From NCBI GenBank assembly GCA_947259275.1, contig CAMYMH010000009.1, positions 1 to 64,000 on the forward strand: DNA of 64,000 bases, read 5' to 3'. The stretch is from an uncultured Acidimicrobiaceae bacterium. Its GTDB lineage: Bacteria; Actinomycetota; Acidimicrobiia; Spongiisociales; SHLN01. The translations under genes were made by a program, and so were the position numbers. Positions 28,528 to 37,141 of the stretch are shown here, in pieces. Each line of letters begins with the position of its first letter. The stretch's first letter is position 1. The notes beneath the pieces are model-generated. The model did no database searches. It was given only the letters and a program-made list of their open reading frames with translations, and was not told the DNA's origin.

Positions 28528-31062
28528 ATGGTGGCGGCACTGGAACCCGACCGGCTAACCCAGGACGAGGCCCAGGCCCGGGCGGTGATGATCTCTCAAC
28601 CTCGCTACCAGCTCGATCTCGACCTCGAGGCGGGGGCCAAGACCTACGCCGGGGATTGCACGATCCGCTTCGAGTTCGTGGGAGAGACCGCGACGTTTCT
28701 CGACTTCACCGGTTCGGTCATCGAGAAGTTCACGGTCAACGGGATCGACCGTGAGCCGGCCTGGCATGAGAACCGTGTCCAGTTGCTGCCCGAGTGGATG
28801 GCGGCCGACAACGAGATCCGGATCCGTTACGTCAACAGCTACGACCACACCGGTGAGGGATTCCACCAGTTTGTCGACCCCGAGGACGACGCCGAATACC
28901 TCTACACCCAGTTCGAGCCTTTTTCGGCCCACCGGATGTTCCCCTGCTTCGATCAGCCGGATCTCAAGGCGACCTACGAGTTGTCCATCACCGCACCTGC
29001 CGAATGGGTTGTGCTGTCGGCCTCGCGGGTGGTGGGAGAGGAGACGGAATCCGACGGCCGCACCCGTCGGGTGTATGAGGCCACCGTGCCCTTCAGCACC
29101 TATCTCCTGTCGGTAGTCGCCGGCCCCTACCGGTACGTGACGGCGGACCACGATGGCATCCCCCTCGGCCTCTACTGCCGCGCATCCCTCATAGAGCACC
29201 TCGATACCGACGAGCTGTTCTCAGTCACCACCGCCGGGATCGACTTCTTCAGTGAGTTCTTCGGCCATCCTTACCCATTCACCAAGTACGACCAGATCTT
29301 CGTACCCGAGTTCAACTGGGGGGGCATGGAGAACGTCGGCAATGTGACCTACTCCGACACGTTGATATTCCGCGATCCACCTACGGACACCCAGCGGCTC
29401 GGAAGAGCGGAAGTGTTCCTCCACGAGCTGGCCCACCAGTGGTTTGGCGACCTCGTCACCATGGAGTGGTGGAACGACGTGTGGCTGAATGAGAGTTTTG
29501 CCACCTACATGGCGTATCTCGGGCTCGAGCGGGTGACCGAGTTCGAACACGGTTGGCAGGACTTCCAGGCCGACATGAAGCTGTGGGCCATGGAGGAGGA
29601 TCAGCTTCCCACCACGCATCGGATTGCCGACGTCATTCCCAGCACCGACGAGACCTTCCTCAATTTCGATGGAATCACCTATGGCAAGGGAGCCTCAGCC
29701 CTCAAGCAACTCGTCGCGTCGGTCGGCGAGGACGTGTTCCGGGAGGGGATGGTGGCCTACTTCGCCCGTTTTGCCTTCGGCAATGCCACCCTGTCTGACT
29801 TCCTCACCGCGGTGGCGGATGGTTCGGGCACCGACCTGCACAGCTGGTCGGCTGCCTGGCTGGAAACGCCCTCCCTCAACACCCTTGCCGTTGAGTGGTC
29901 GGCCCTCGACGGTGAAATCTCAGATATGCGCCTGGTGCAAGAGGCCCCGGCCGAGAGCTCCACCATCCGGCCCCATGTGGTTGAGGTGGCGGTGGTGCGC
30001 GAAGAGGCAGGCGCCTTGGATATCGACTCCCACCGAGTCGAGATCTCGGATCAGTCGTCGCCGATCCCCTCCGCCATCGGCGGGTCGTCACCCGTCCTCG
30101 TGTTCCCCAATCATGGTGACCACACCTATGCCAAGGTCATGCTCGATCCCATCTCACTGGATTTCGCCAAGGGACGTCTCGATGAGGTCTCCGATCCACT
30201 TCTCCGACAGCAGCTGTGGACCTCCCTCTGGGACATGGTGCGCGATCAGCGGTTCTCCTCACTCGAGTACCTGCGCCTGGTCGAGGACAAGCTCGTTTCC
30301 GACTCGAGCCTGCACATCATCAAGGTTGTCACCGGCACCGCCACTGCTGCCATCAGCCGCTACGTTCCCGAGGCCGAGCGGGTTGCCGAGACCTCCCGTT
30401 TTGCCGCCGCCGGCCGCCGGGCTCTCGAAGCCGCGCCGCCCGGTGACCCCAGGGTGCTGTGGCTGCGGGCCATGCTGCGCGTCGTCGAAACATCGGAGGA
30501 CCTTTCCATGGTGGGCCGGATCGTCGACGGAGACAATGCGGTTGGCGGCCTGTCGATCGATCAAGAGATGCGGTGGGCGTTGGCGATTCGCTGGTCGGCA
30601 GCCGGGATGGAGGGCGCCCCTGCCAGAGCCGCCAGTGAGTTGGAACGGGATCCGAGCAACCGCGGGCGCCAGGCGACGCTGAGCGTTGAAACGGCGGTGC
30701 CGGACGCAGAGGTCAAGGAGCAGGCATGGGGACGGATCCACGGCGACGGATACGGGTCGCTGCACCTCGATCGGGCGGCGATGGCCGGCTTCAACTGGGC
30801 GAGCCAGTCGTCGCTGCTCGAAACCTACGTGGCGCGTTTCTTCGACGGGATCGAGTCGGTGTTCGACACCCGCGAGCACGAGGCTGCCAAGGCATACTTC
30901 AATGGCCTCTTTCCGCGCTACCGAGTGGACGAAGCCTCAATCGGACTTGCCCGGGCCGTCCTGGCAGCCATCGAAGGGCCTCCCCAGCTGGAGCGGCTTC
31001 TCGTCGAGGTCATCGACCGCCAGGAGCGGGCGCTGGCGTCCCGCATTTTCGCAGCCGGCTAG
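28528..31062 (+). CDS. pepN: Aminopeptidase N (M1 family metallopeptidase)
   Basis: The 844-residue zinc aminopeptidase removes N-terminal residues from peptides. The exopeptidase motif is GGMENVGNVTYSD (GxMEN). Zinc binding and catalysis are shown by VFLHELAHQWFGDLVTMEWW, then NDVWLNESFATYMAYLGLE (HExxH-x18-E). The ITYGKGASALKQL segment carries the catalytic Tyr region. An N-terminal beta domain and a C-terminal helical domain complete the actinobacterial PepN architecture. It starts immediately after gatB, and its end overlaps the convergent DUF1015 gene by 4 bases. Confidence 0.95.
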   Translation: MVAALEPDRLTQDEAQARAVMISQPRYQLDLDLEAGAKTYAGDCTIRFEFVGETATFLDFTGSVIEKFTVNGIDREPAWHENRVQLLPEWMAADNEIRIRYVNSYDHTGEGFHQFVDPEDDAEYLYTQFEPFSAHRMFPCFDQPDLKATYELSITAPAEWVVLSASRVVGEETESDGRTRRVYEATVPFSTYLLSVVAGPYRYVTADHDGIPLGLYCRASLIEHLDTDELFSVTTAGIDFFSEFFGHPYPFTKYDQIFVPEFNWGGMENVGNVTYSDTLIFRDPPTDTQRLGRAEVFLHELAHQWFGDLVTMEWWNDVWLNESFATYMAYLGLERVTEFEHGWQDFQADMKLWAMEEDQLPTTHRIADVIPSTDETFLNFDGITYGKGASALKQLVASVGEDVFREGMVAYFARFAFGNATLSDFLTAVADGSGTDLHSWSAAWLETPSLNTLAVEWSALDGEISDMRLVQEAPAESSTIRPHVVEVAVVREEAGALDIDSHRVEISDQSSPIPSAIGGSSPVLVFPNHGDHTYAKVMLDPISLDFAKGRLDEVSDPLLRQQLWTSLWDMVRDQRFSSLEYLRLVEDKLVSDSSLHIIKVVTGTATAAISRYVPEAERVAETSRFAAAGRRALEAAPPGDPRVLWLRAMLRVVETSEDLSMVGRIVDGDNAVGGLSIDQEMRWALAIRWSAAGMEGAPARAASELERDPSNRGRQATLSVETAVPDAEVKEQAWGRIHGDGYGSLHLDRAAMAGFNWASQSSLLETYVARFFDGIESVFDTREHEAAKAYFNGLFPRYRVDEASIGLARAVLAAIEGPPQLERLLVEVIDRQERALASRIFAAG

Positions 31063-32216
31063 CCAAGGCGCCGCAGGAAGATGCCGGCTCCGATCTTGGG
31101 AGTGAACCAGGTTGATTTTGGCGGCATGACCCCGCCCGCATCCGAAACCGCGATCACATCGTGAACGGTCGGCGGCCGGGTTACGAACGAAAGGCCGGCC
31201 TGAGTGCCACATTCCTCCGCCAATGTGCTCGGCGGCACGCTGCCCGGGACGTAGTTGAGGCGCGGGTCGGTCCGCGGGTCGGCCACATCGCAGATGGGCC
31301 CGAGAATCTGGTGTTGTAGCCGGGCGGCCTCGAGGGCTGCGGTCGGTCCCTCCTCGGCGCCGTGGGGTAGGTGAAGTGAATACCACGAGCCTTCCGAGCA
31401 CAGCCATATCTCTCCGGGGTCGGGCACCTCGCCCAGTTCTGTCAGCGGCTGGATCGGGAAGTGACGGCCGATGGCGGCCAGGAGCTCGGCGGGGGAGTGA
31501 TCGGGAAGCTGAAGGCAGCGGTGGTAGCTGAGCGTTTCCATCTGGTCATCGGGAAACAAGACGGCCAGGAAGTGGGATCGGGCATCTTGGAGCTCAGATG
31601 GCGAGCGATGGGCCAATGCGGCCGCGCCGGCCGAGCGGTGGTGGCCATCGGCGATATAGAGCACCGGAATGGCGTCGAGCGCCAGACCAAGGCCGAGATC
31701 GCCTGCCACGCGCCAGGCCTCTTGAGCCCGGTTGCCCCGCTCGACGCGGATCGCCGGCGGGCTTGCGACCGCATTTGCCACGATCGCGTCGATCGTTGAG
31801 TCGGCGCGGTACACCAGGGATACCGGATGGGTGGATCCACCGATTCTCTCCAGTGCATCTGCGACCCGATCGGCCACCTCGGCCACAGTGTGCTCGTGCC
31901 GCCGGATGCGGTTGGACTCGTAGGCGCTGACAGCCACTTCGGCCACCACCCCCGTCTGGGCCCGCCCTGCCTCGGTGATGCGATACACCCACCACCCGGT
32001 CGTCGGCTGGAACGTGCCGTCTTTGATTACTCGCTCGAGGTAGCGGCGGCCAAGCTCGTGTCCCCCGGCAGACTCGGTGAGCAAGAAGAGGCTCGAGTCC
32101 GGATTGGTGGTGAGGATTCGTTCTCGCTCGGCGGAACTCAGGTCTTCGGCTACCGGAGCGACCACCCGGTCCGCCGCCGCCGCGTCAACGATGTAACCGT
32201 CGAGCGGACGGATCAC
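31059..32216 (-). CDS. DUF1015 family protein
   Basis: The 385-residue protein matches the DUF1015 family: the opening RPLDGYIVDAAAADRVVAPV, NPDSSLFLLTE, RRYLERVIKDGTF, and the highly conserved VLYIADGHHRSAGAAALA followed by HFLAVLFPDDQMETLSYHRC. Near the end is PPKSTWFTPKIGAGIFLRRL. Its activity is not established. It overlaps serC by 4 bases and so belongs to the serA-serC operon, which points to a role linked to serine or phosphohydroxypyruvate metabolism. The family is found beside serine-biosynthesis genes in other phyla as well, as far as I recall. Confidence 0.88.
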   Translation of the reverse strand: MIRPLDGYIVDAAAADRVVAPVAEDLSSAERERILTTNPDSSLFLLTESAGGHELGRRYLERVIKDGTFQPTTGWWVYRITEAGRAQTGVVAEVAVSAYESNRIRRHEHTVAEVADRVADALERIGGSTHPVSLVYRADSTIDAIVANAVASPPAIRVERGNRAQEAWRVAGDLGLGLALDAIPVLYIADGHHRSAGAAALAHRSPSELQDARSHFLAVLFPDDQMETLSYHRCLQLPDHSPAELLAAIGRHFPIQPLTELGEVPDPGEIWLCSEGSWYSLHLPHGAEEGPTAALEAARLQHQILGPICDVADPRTDPRLNYVPGSVPPSTLAEECGTQAGLSFVTRPPTVHDVIAVSDAGGVMPPKSTWFTPKIGAGIFLRRLG

Positions 32217-33280
32217 CGAAACGATTCCATGAAGGAAGCGAGTGCTTCCACTCCCGACATCGGCATGGCGTTGTACAGGCTGGCCCGGATGCCGCCTACC
32301 GATCGATGTCCCTTGAGGTTGAGCAGCTGACGCCGCTCGGCCTCAGCCAGGAATCGGGCTTCGGCGTCCTCGTCTGGGAGCCGGAACACCACGTTCATGA
32401 GCGAGCGGGCGGCCGGATCGACCGGGCTCCGGTAATAGCCATCACTGGTGTCGATGGCGTCGTAGATGAGCCGGGCTCGATCGATGGCGGCAGCCTCCAT
32501 CGCCTTGAGGCCGCCGACCGATGCCATCCATCGAAGCATCTTGCCCATCAGGTAGATGGCAAACACCGGAGGCGTGTTGTACAGCGAGTTCGTGTCGGCG
32601 TGCACGTCCCATCGGAGGTAGGCGGCGAGATCCCGGTTGGTTTCGGCCAATGTCGACCTTCGCACGAACACAATTGTGAGTCCGGCCGGCCCGAGGTTCT
32701 TCTGGGCTCCGCCGTACACCACATCGAAGCGGTTCCACGGGATGGGGCGGGAGAGATAGTCCGATGACATGTCGCCGACGAGACGCAGGTCGGTGTCGGG
32801 CCACTCGGTCATGCGTACTCCGTGGATGGTCTCGTTCGAAGTCACGTGCAGGTAGCGGGACTCGGGTCGCAGCTGCAGCTCACCGGAGCTCGGCATGCGG
32901 GTGAACTTGTCCTCCTGTCCGCTCCAGGCTGCGTAGGCATCCCCGTGATGCATGGCATCTTCGATGGCGCGCTTCCCCCAGGAGCCCGACACCACATATC
33001 CGGCCGAGCCCCCATCGGCCAGAAGGTTGAGTGGGACCATGGCGAACTGCAAGGTGGCTCCACCCTGCAAGAACAGGATCTCGAACTCTGCCGGTACCTC
33101 GAACAGTGAGCGCATGTTGTCGAGGGCCTGGGTGTGGACCGCGTCATATTCCGGTGAGCGGTGGCTCATTTCAATGAGGGACATGCCACTGCCGGCGAAA
33201 TCCACGAACTCGGCCTGAGCCTCCTCCAGGACCGCAACCGGAAGGGTGCAAGGACCGGCGCAGAAATTGACGGCTCTCAT
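32213..33280 (-). CDS. serC: Phosphoserine aminotransferase
   Basis: The 355-residue PLP enzyme converts 3-phosphohydroxypyruvate to phosphoserine. It has the SerC-type start VNFCAGPCTLPVAVLEEAQA, then SLIEMSHRSPEYDAVH, LQGGATLQFAMVPLNLL, YVVSGSWGKRAIEDA, TSNETIHGV, DMSSDYLSRPI and the PLP-lysine segment VYGGAQKNLGPAGLTIVFV. The C-terminal GHRSVGGIRASLYNAMPM motif binds substrate phosphate. It is of the E. coli/Bacillus type rather than the mycobacterial type. It overlaps serA and the DUF1015 gene by 4 bases each. Confidence 0.96.
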   Translation of the reverse strand: MRAVNFCAGPCTLPVAVLEEAQAEFVDFAGSGMSLIEMSHRSPEYDAVHTQALDNMRSLFEVPAEFEILFLQGGATLQFAMVPLNLLADGGSAGYVVSGSWGKRAIEDAMHHGDAYAAWSGQEDKFTRMPSSGELQLRPESRYLHVTSNETIHGVRMTEWPDTDLRLVGDMSSDYLSRPIPWNRFDVVYGGAQKNLGPAGLTIVFVRRSTLAETNRDLAAYLRWDVHADTNSLYNTPPVFAIYLMGKMLRWMASVGGLKAMEAAAIDRARLIYDAIDTSDGYYRSPVDPAARSLMNVVFRLPDEDAEARFLAEAERRQLLNLKGHRSVGGIRASLYNAMPMSGVEALASFMESFR

Positions 33281-34476
33281 GCGTTCACTCTGATGTGAAA
33301 CACGTTCGGGAGAGCTTCCATCTGTCCCAGGAGTTCTTTGGTGACCTTACCTCTCAGATCGAGGGTGGCGGTGGCGGCCTCTTGCCCCTGGAAGACGAGG
33401 TTATTCATGGTCTCGACGTTGATGCCCGCGTCGCGAATCAGGCCCAGGAGGTTTGCCAGCACGCCCACCCGATCGCGGTGGCGTACCGTGACTGTGGTGG
33501 TGTCCGACATGGGCGGTTGCAGATTCACGCAGTTGACGATTGAGCCGGTGGCGAAAGCATCCACCACCTCGAGCACTCCGGCCGCCACGGCCGCTTGTGC
33601 CTGGGCGGTGGAGGCGCCGATGTGGTGAGTCGCGTATACCCGGGGATGCTCTGCGAGAGTCGAGCTCACCGCACCCGCACCGGAAGAGGGTTCGTCGGCC
33701 AGGACATCGATTCCGACCCACAAGTCCTTCTCTTCGATGACGGCCAGGAGGGCCGGCTCGTCGACCACGTCTGACCGGGAGGTGTTTATCAGCACCGTGC
33801 CGGGTCGCACCGCTGCCAGGAGCTCGGCGTCCACCAGATGCCTGGTATCGGGGGTGGCCGGAACGTGAAAACTCAGGATGTCGACTGCCGCGGCCATTGT
33901 CTTCAGGTCGGCGTGAAGTTCGAATCCGAGGTTCTCCATCCGTTGTGTGCTTTGGATGTCCCGCCTCTTGTCGAGAGCGTGGAGGTGCAGGCCGAACGAC
34001 GCGGCTCGGGTGGCTACGGCCTGGCCGATGGCACCCATTCCCACCACGCCGAGGTGGCGCCCCATCAGGCCCAGCCCCTCTGAGTACGCCTGCTTGTTCC
34101 AGGTGTTGGCACGAATATCGCTCACGTTGTCCGGGATCCGCCGATCGATCGCAAGCATGAGGCCGAGCGTCAGTTCCGCCACCGCCACTGCGTTCCGTCC
34201 CGGCACGTTGGAAACGTGGATGGCTCTGGCGGCAGCCGCTTGTTTGTCGATGGTGTTGGTACCGGCTCCGGCCCGAACGATCAGCGACAGGTCGTGCGCC
34301 CCTTCGATTGCCTGGGCCGTTACCTTGGTCGAACGGACAATCAGGACATCCTGGCTCGCCAGCGCACCGGCGAAATCGGGACCACTCAGGTCGGGATCGA
34401 ATGTGACGTCGTGGCCTTCTGAGCGCAGATGATCGAGGCCAGTCTCAGGGAACTTGTCGGCAACGAGTATCCGCAT
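33277..34476 (-). CDS. serA: D-3-phosphoglycerate dehydrogenase with ACT domain
   Basis: The 399-residue NAD enzyme performs the first step of serine synthesis. The Rossmann motif is HLGVVGMGAIGQAVATRAA; substrate and catalytic residues lie in LIVRAGAGTNTIDKQAA, NTSRSDVVDEPALL, GIDVLADEP and the catalytic His in TPHIGA-like ATHHIGASTAQAQ. A C-terminal ACT domain (VTVRHRDRVGVLANLLGLIR) suggests serine feedback. It lacks the extra intervening domain of mycobacterial SerA, which runs past 500 residues. It begins the serA-serC-DUF1015 operon. Confidence 0.95.
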   Translation of the reverse strand: MRILVADKFPETGLDHLRSEGHDVTFDPDLSGPDFAGALASQDVLIVRSTKVTAQAIEGAHDLSLIVRAGAGTNTIDKQAAAARAIHVSNVPGRNAVAVAELTLGLMLAIDRRIPDNVSDIRANTWNKQAYSEGLGLMGRHLGVVGMGAIGQAVATRAASFGLHLHALDKRRDIQSTQRMENLGFELHADLKTMAAAVDILSFHVPATPDTRHLVDAELLAAVRPGTVLINTSRSDVVDEPALLAVIEEKDLWVGIDVLADEPSSGAGAVSSTLAEHPRVYATHHIGASTAQAQAAVAAGVLEVVDAFATGSIVNCVNLQPPMSDTTTVTVRHRDRVGVLANLLGLIRDAGINVETMNNLVFQGQEAATATLDLRGKVTKELLGQMEALPNVFHIRVNA

Positions 34477-34482
34477 CGAGGC

Positions 34483-34926
34483 CTAAGGGACAACCAGGAC
34501 GGGCGTCTTTGAGATGTGTACGAGCCTGTCGGCCACCGATCCGACCATGATCCGTTCGACTAGGCCTGCGCCGCGTTGGCCAATGACCAGCAAATCGGCG
34601 TTGTTTGTGTCTGCGAAGTTCGCCAACTGATTAGCAGGATCACCAACCTCTTCGACAGTTTCGTACCGGACGCCGCTCAGGTCGATGCCCTCGACGGTCT
34701 TTTCGAGCACCACTCGCTGGGCGTCTGTCAGGGCGTTACCCAGCGACTCGGCCGGCGGGGGAGCTCCGACGATTCCCCACCAGCCCTCGGGTGGCCTGAC
34801 CACGGTAACGATGAACAACTGAGCGTCGTTGCTGCGGGCAAGCGAAGCCGCCACGTTGGCCGCCCGCAGGCTCTGGTCGGATCCGTCGGTTGCCGCCACG
34901 ATCACATTCGGAGACCAGTGTTCCAT
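34483..34926 (-). CDS. Universal stress protein (UspA family)
   Basis: The 147-residue single-domain UspA protein starts with VIVAATDGSDQSLRAANVAA and ends with the ATP-binding signature LLVIGQRGAGLVERIMVGSV, then ADRLVHISKTPVLVV (G-x2-G-x9-GS). It probably binds ATP. The start follows AGAGGAGAGG. It lies 6 bases before serA and downstream of the two LPLTG genes, all on one strand, so they could share transcripts. Upstream bases (CCCAAGAGAGGAG) resemble those of the LPLTG mini-gene (CCCAACAAAGGAG). Confidence 0.92.
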   Translation of the reverse strand: MEHWSPNVIVAATDGSDQSLRAANVAASLARSNDAQLFIVTVVRPPEGWWGIVGAPPPAESLGNALTDAQRVVLEKTVEGIDLSGVRYETVEEVGDPANQLANFADTNNADLLVIGQRGAGLVERIMVGSVADRLVHISKTPVLVVP

Positions 34927-34972
34927 AGCCTCTCCTCTCTTGGGCCGTCACTTCCGACGCTAGTACCCCGCG

Positions 34973-35203
34973 TCAGGAGATGGGACGTCTCCAGACGCGT
35001 GCGGCCCGCCGCTCGAGGCGCCCCTGCCACAGGCGGGCCCGGCGAAGCATGAGAACCCCGAAGATCACCGCCACGATGGCGGCGAATGCCGTCTCGAGCT
35101 CGATGCCGGTGAGCGGGAGCTGCTGGAGCGACTGGGCGGTGTTGCCTTCGAGTCCTGCCGAAACAGTTGCCTCGCTGAGCACATTCAAAGACCAGATCGC
35201 CAT
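34973..35203 (-). CDS. Mini-protein made almost only of an LPLTG sorting signal
   Basis: The 76-residue product has a 15-residue unique start (MAIWSLNVLSEATVS) followed by 61 residues that differ at only four positions from the C-terminus of the larger surface protein upstream. It contains LPLTG at residues 29-33, a membrane helix (FAAIVAVIFGVLML) and an Arg-rich tail (RRARLWQGRLERRAARVWRR). It has its own strong ribosome-binding site, AAAGGAG, 5 bases before the ATG, so it is probably translated. No signal peptide is present. It could be a by-product of a recent tandem duplication or a small membrane peptide or sortase decoy; function is unknown. Confidence 0.75.
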   Translation of the reverse strand: MAIWSLNVLSEATVSAGLEGNTAQSLQQLPLTGIELETAFAAIVAVIFGVLMLRRARLWQGRLERRAARVWRRPIS

Positions 35204-35240
35204 CGCTTCTCCTTTGTTGGGTTCGACGTTAGTCGGAGAG

Positions 35241-36548
35241 TCAGGAGAGTTGGCGTCTCCAAACGCGGGCCGCCCGGCGCTCGAGGCGCCCCTGCCACAG
35301 GCGGGCCCGGCGAAGCATCAGTACCCCGAACATGAGGGCCACGATGGCGGCGAAGGCCGTCTCGAGCTCGATGCCGGTGAGTGGGAGCTGCTGGAGCGAC
35401 TGGGCGGTGTTTCCCTCCAGGCCGGCGGCGACGGAGGTCTCGCTCGTGCTCGAGGAGTCGCCGCCTCCGCCTCCCGGGGTGGTGGCGGGCGTGGTGCCTC
35501 CGCCTCCCGGGGTGGTGGCAGGCGTGGTGCCTCCGCCTCCCGGTGTGGTGCCTCCACCTCCCGGGGTGGTGGCGGGGGTGGTGCCTCCGCCTCCTGGGGT
35601 GGTGGCGGGGGTGGTGCTGTCTGGAGTCGTCCCCGGTGCCATGAACGCGGCACAAACTGGCGCGACGGAATGCGGCTGGTCACTCGGGTAAGCCGCATGG
35701 AACGCCTTCACCTGGTCCACCGCCAGGTTGGTGGTGAGTGACCCGACAAAGAAGGTGGCGTAGTCGGCGTCCTCTGGAAGATCTGCCGTGGCCGGGGTAG
35801 TGAACACGACCGAGCCGGCCAGCCAGCCCTGCAGGTACCACTGCTCCTGGGTTTGGGCTTGATGAGTTTTGGCGCTGTGGTTGTCGTAAGAGACCAGATA
35901 GACGTCCCAGGTGCCGGCCGGAAGGGCGAAATCGACCGGGCCGGCCGTGGCGGTGTCCGCGTCCCAGGCCAGCATCAGCTCGGTGCTGATGTTCACCACC
36001 CCGGGTCCGGTGGGCAGCGGGCAAGCCGCCGGGGCGATGGGCGTCGTTCCCGTTGGGTAGAACGCAGCGCAGAGCGGCGCCACCGAATGCGGCTCATCAC
36101 TTGGGTAGGCGGCATGAACGGCAAGCACCTGGTCGATCGGTTGCGCATTGGTGACGGAGCCGACGAAGAATGACTCGATGTCGGTGGACTCCGGGAGGTC
36201 GGGCGTCGTCGCAGTCCTGAACACCACCGCCTGCGCCGACCATCCCTCCAGATACCACTGCTCGTGTTTTTGGGCCTGATGGGTCTTGTTGCTGTGGTCG
36301 TCGTAGGAGGCGAGGTAAACGTCCCACGACCCGGCCGCAAGCGCAACTGAAACCGGACCAGCCATCGACCGGCCGGCATCCCACGCCAGCATCAGCTCAT
36401 CGCTGATCTCCACGACCAGCGAACCCGGGCCGCTGGGTAGTGGGCACGTAACTGACGCGGTACTGGTACCACCGGTGGCGGCGGCGGCCAGCGGCACTGC
36501 GAATGACGCGATCACGAATATCGTCGTGACCGCTGCGAGCTTTCGCAT
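35241..36548 (-). CDS. LPLTG-anchored surface protein with two tandem repeats and Gly/Thr stalk
   Basis: The 435-residue precursor opens with a signal peptide (KLAAVTTIFVIASFAVPLAAA). Two homologous domains of about 130 residues follow, each starting CPLPxGPG and containing LMLAWDA, AGxWDVYL, SYDxHSxKTHQAQ, EQWYLxGW and ending PHSVAPxCAAF. A stalk of GGGGTTP and ATTP repeats comes next, then LPLTG (388-392), a hydrophobic helix and an Arg-rich tail. This is the layout of a sortase-attached wall protein. I chose ATG 36548 because the signal peptide begins there. The two domains have two conserved Cys each, likely disulfides. The domain family is not known to me. No sortase gene is in the window. 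Confidence 0.85.
   Translation of the reverse strand: MRKLAAVTTIFVIASFAVPLAAAATGGTSTASVTCPLPSGPGSLVVEISDELMLAWDAGRSMAGPVSVALAAGSWDVYLASYDDHSNKTHQAQKHEQWYLEGWSAQAVVFRTATTPDLPESTDIESFFVGSVTNAQPIDQVLAVHAAYPSDEPHSVAPLCAAFYPTGTTPIAPAACPLPTGPGVVNISTELMLAWDADTATAGPVDFALPAGTWDVYLVSYDNHSAKTHQAQTQEQWYLQGWLAGSVVFTTPATADLPEDADYATFFVGSLTTNLAVDQVKAFHAAYPSDQPHSVAPVCAAFMAPGTTPDSTTPATTPGGGGTTPATTPGGGGTTPGGGGTTPATTPGGGGTTPATTPGGGGGDSSSTSETSVAAGLEGNTAQSLQQLPLTGIELETAFAAIVALMFGVLMLRRARLWQGRLERRAARVWRRQLS
35459..35620. repeat. GC-rich tandem repeats encoding the Gly/Thr stalk
   Basis: The plus strand repeats a unit of about 33 bases built on CCTCCGCCTCCCGG then GGTGGTGGCGGGCGTGGTG, five times with one shortened copy. 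On the minus strand this encodes GGGG-TTP-ATTP units. Copy number is likely to vary between strains and is prone to assembly collapse. Confidence 0.8.
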
Positions 36549-36637
36549 CGAGTCTTTCTTCCCCTGCTCCCGTGCGCGGGACGATAGCACTGCCCTTCAC
36601 GCCGCCTGGAACCCTGATATAACAAAGTTTTCGCGGG

Positions 36638-37072
36638 TCACAGGCTTGCCACCAGCCATCCCGCCGCCAGCCCGTAGAGGCCGGCCAGCAGGTCGTCGGC
36701 CATGACTCCCCAGGCTCCCGGAAGGCGCTCGGCCGCCCTCACCCCTGGCGGCCACTTCGTGATGTCGGCCGCCCGGGCCACCACCCAGCCGATCACGAAC
36801 GGCCAACCGCCCAGGCCGATCACACCCAGCCAGGCTCCCGCAGTTTCGTCAATCACCACCCAGCCCGGGTCCCCGGCTGCGAAGGGATGGGCCGCCCACA
36901 CGCCGATCGCAGTGACGGCAATGACGAGCGCCACTTCCAACCGGCCGTTTTCCACTGCCAGTGCAAGCGGAATCGCAAGGGCGGCGCCGAGGGTGCCGGC
37001 CCCGTCATCGGATCCTCGCAACCGGCGCAGGATGAGTCCGAGCCCCAGGGAGCTGGCCAGGATTCGACGCAT
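36638..37072 (-). CDS. pgpA: Phosphatidylglycerophosphatase A-like protein
   Basis: The 144-residue membrane protein resembles PgpA, which dephosphorylates phosphatidylglycerol phosphate. Family blocks are GTLGAALAIPLAL, DPGWVVIDETAGAWLGVIGL, ADITKWPPGV (where PgpA usually has FDxxKPxP) and LPGAWGVMADDLLAGLYGL with the conserved DD. Three to four hydrophobic segments are present. It is divergent from ilvE, 69 bases away. Identity is good, but the exact substrate is inferred. Confidence 0.85.
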   Translation of the reverse strand: MRRILASSLGLGLILRRLRGSDDGAGTLGAALAIPLALAVENGRLEVALVIAVTAIGVWAAHPFAAGDPGWVVIDETAGAWLGVIGLGGWPFVIGWVVARAADITKWPPGVRAAERLPGAWGVMADDLLAGLYGLAAGWLVASL

Positions 37073-37141
37073 GCGGCCACGCTAGCGGTGCACCAGTCGG
37101 ACGCAGTTCCGGATGCCGTGAGAACGTGGCAACATGGGGCC

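Noticed and set aside
35459-35620. Repeat array that could be taken for CRISPR
   Set aside because: Units are GC-rich, in frame and encode GGGGTTP/ATTP; there are no unique spacers and no cas genes.
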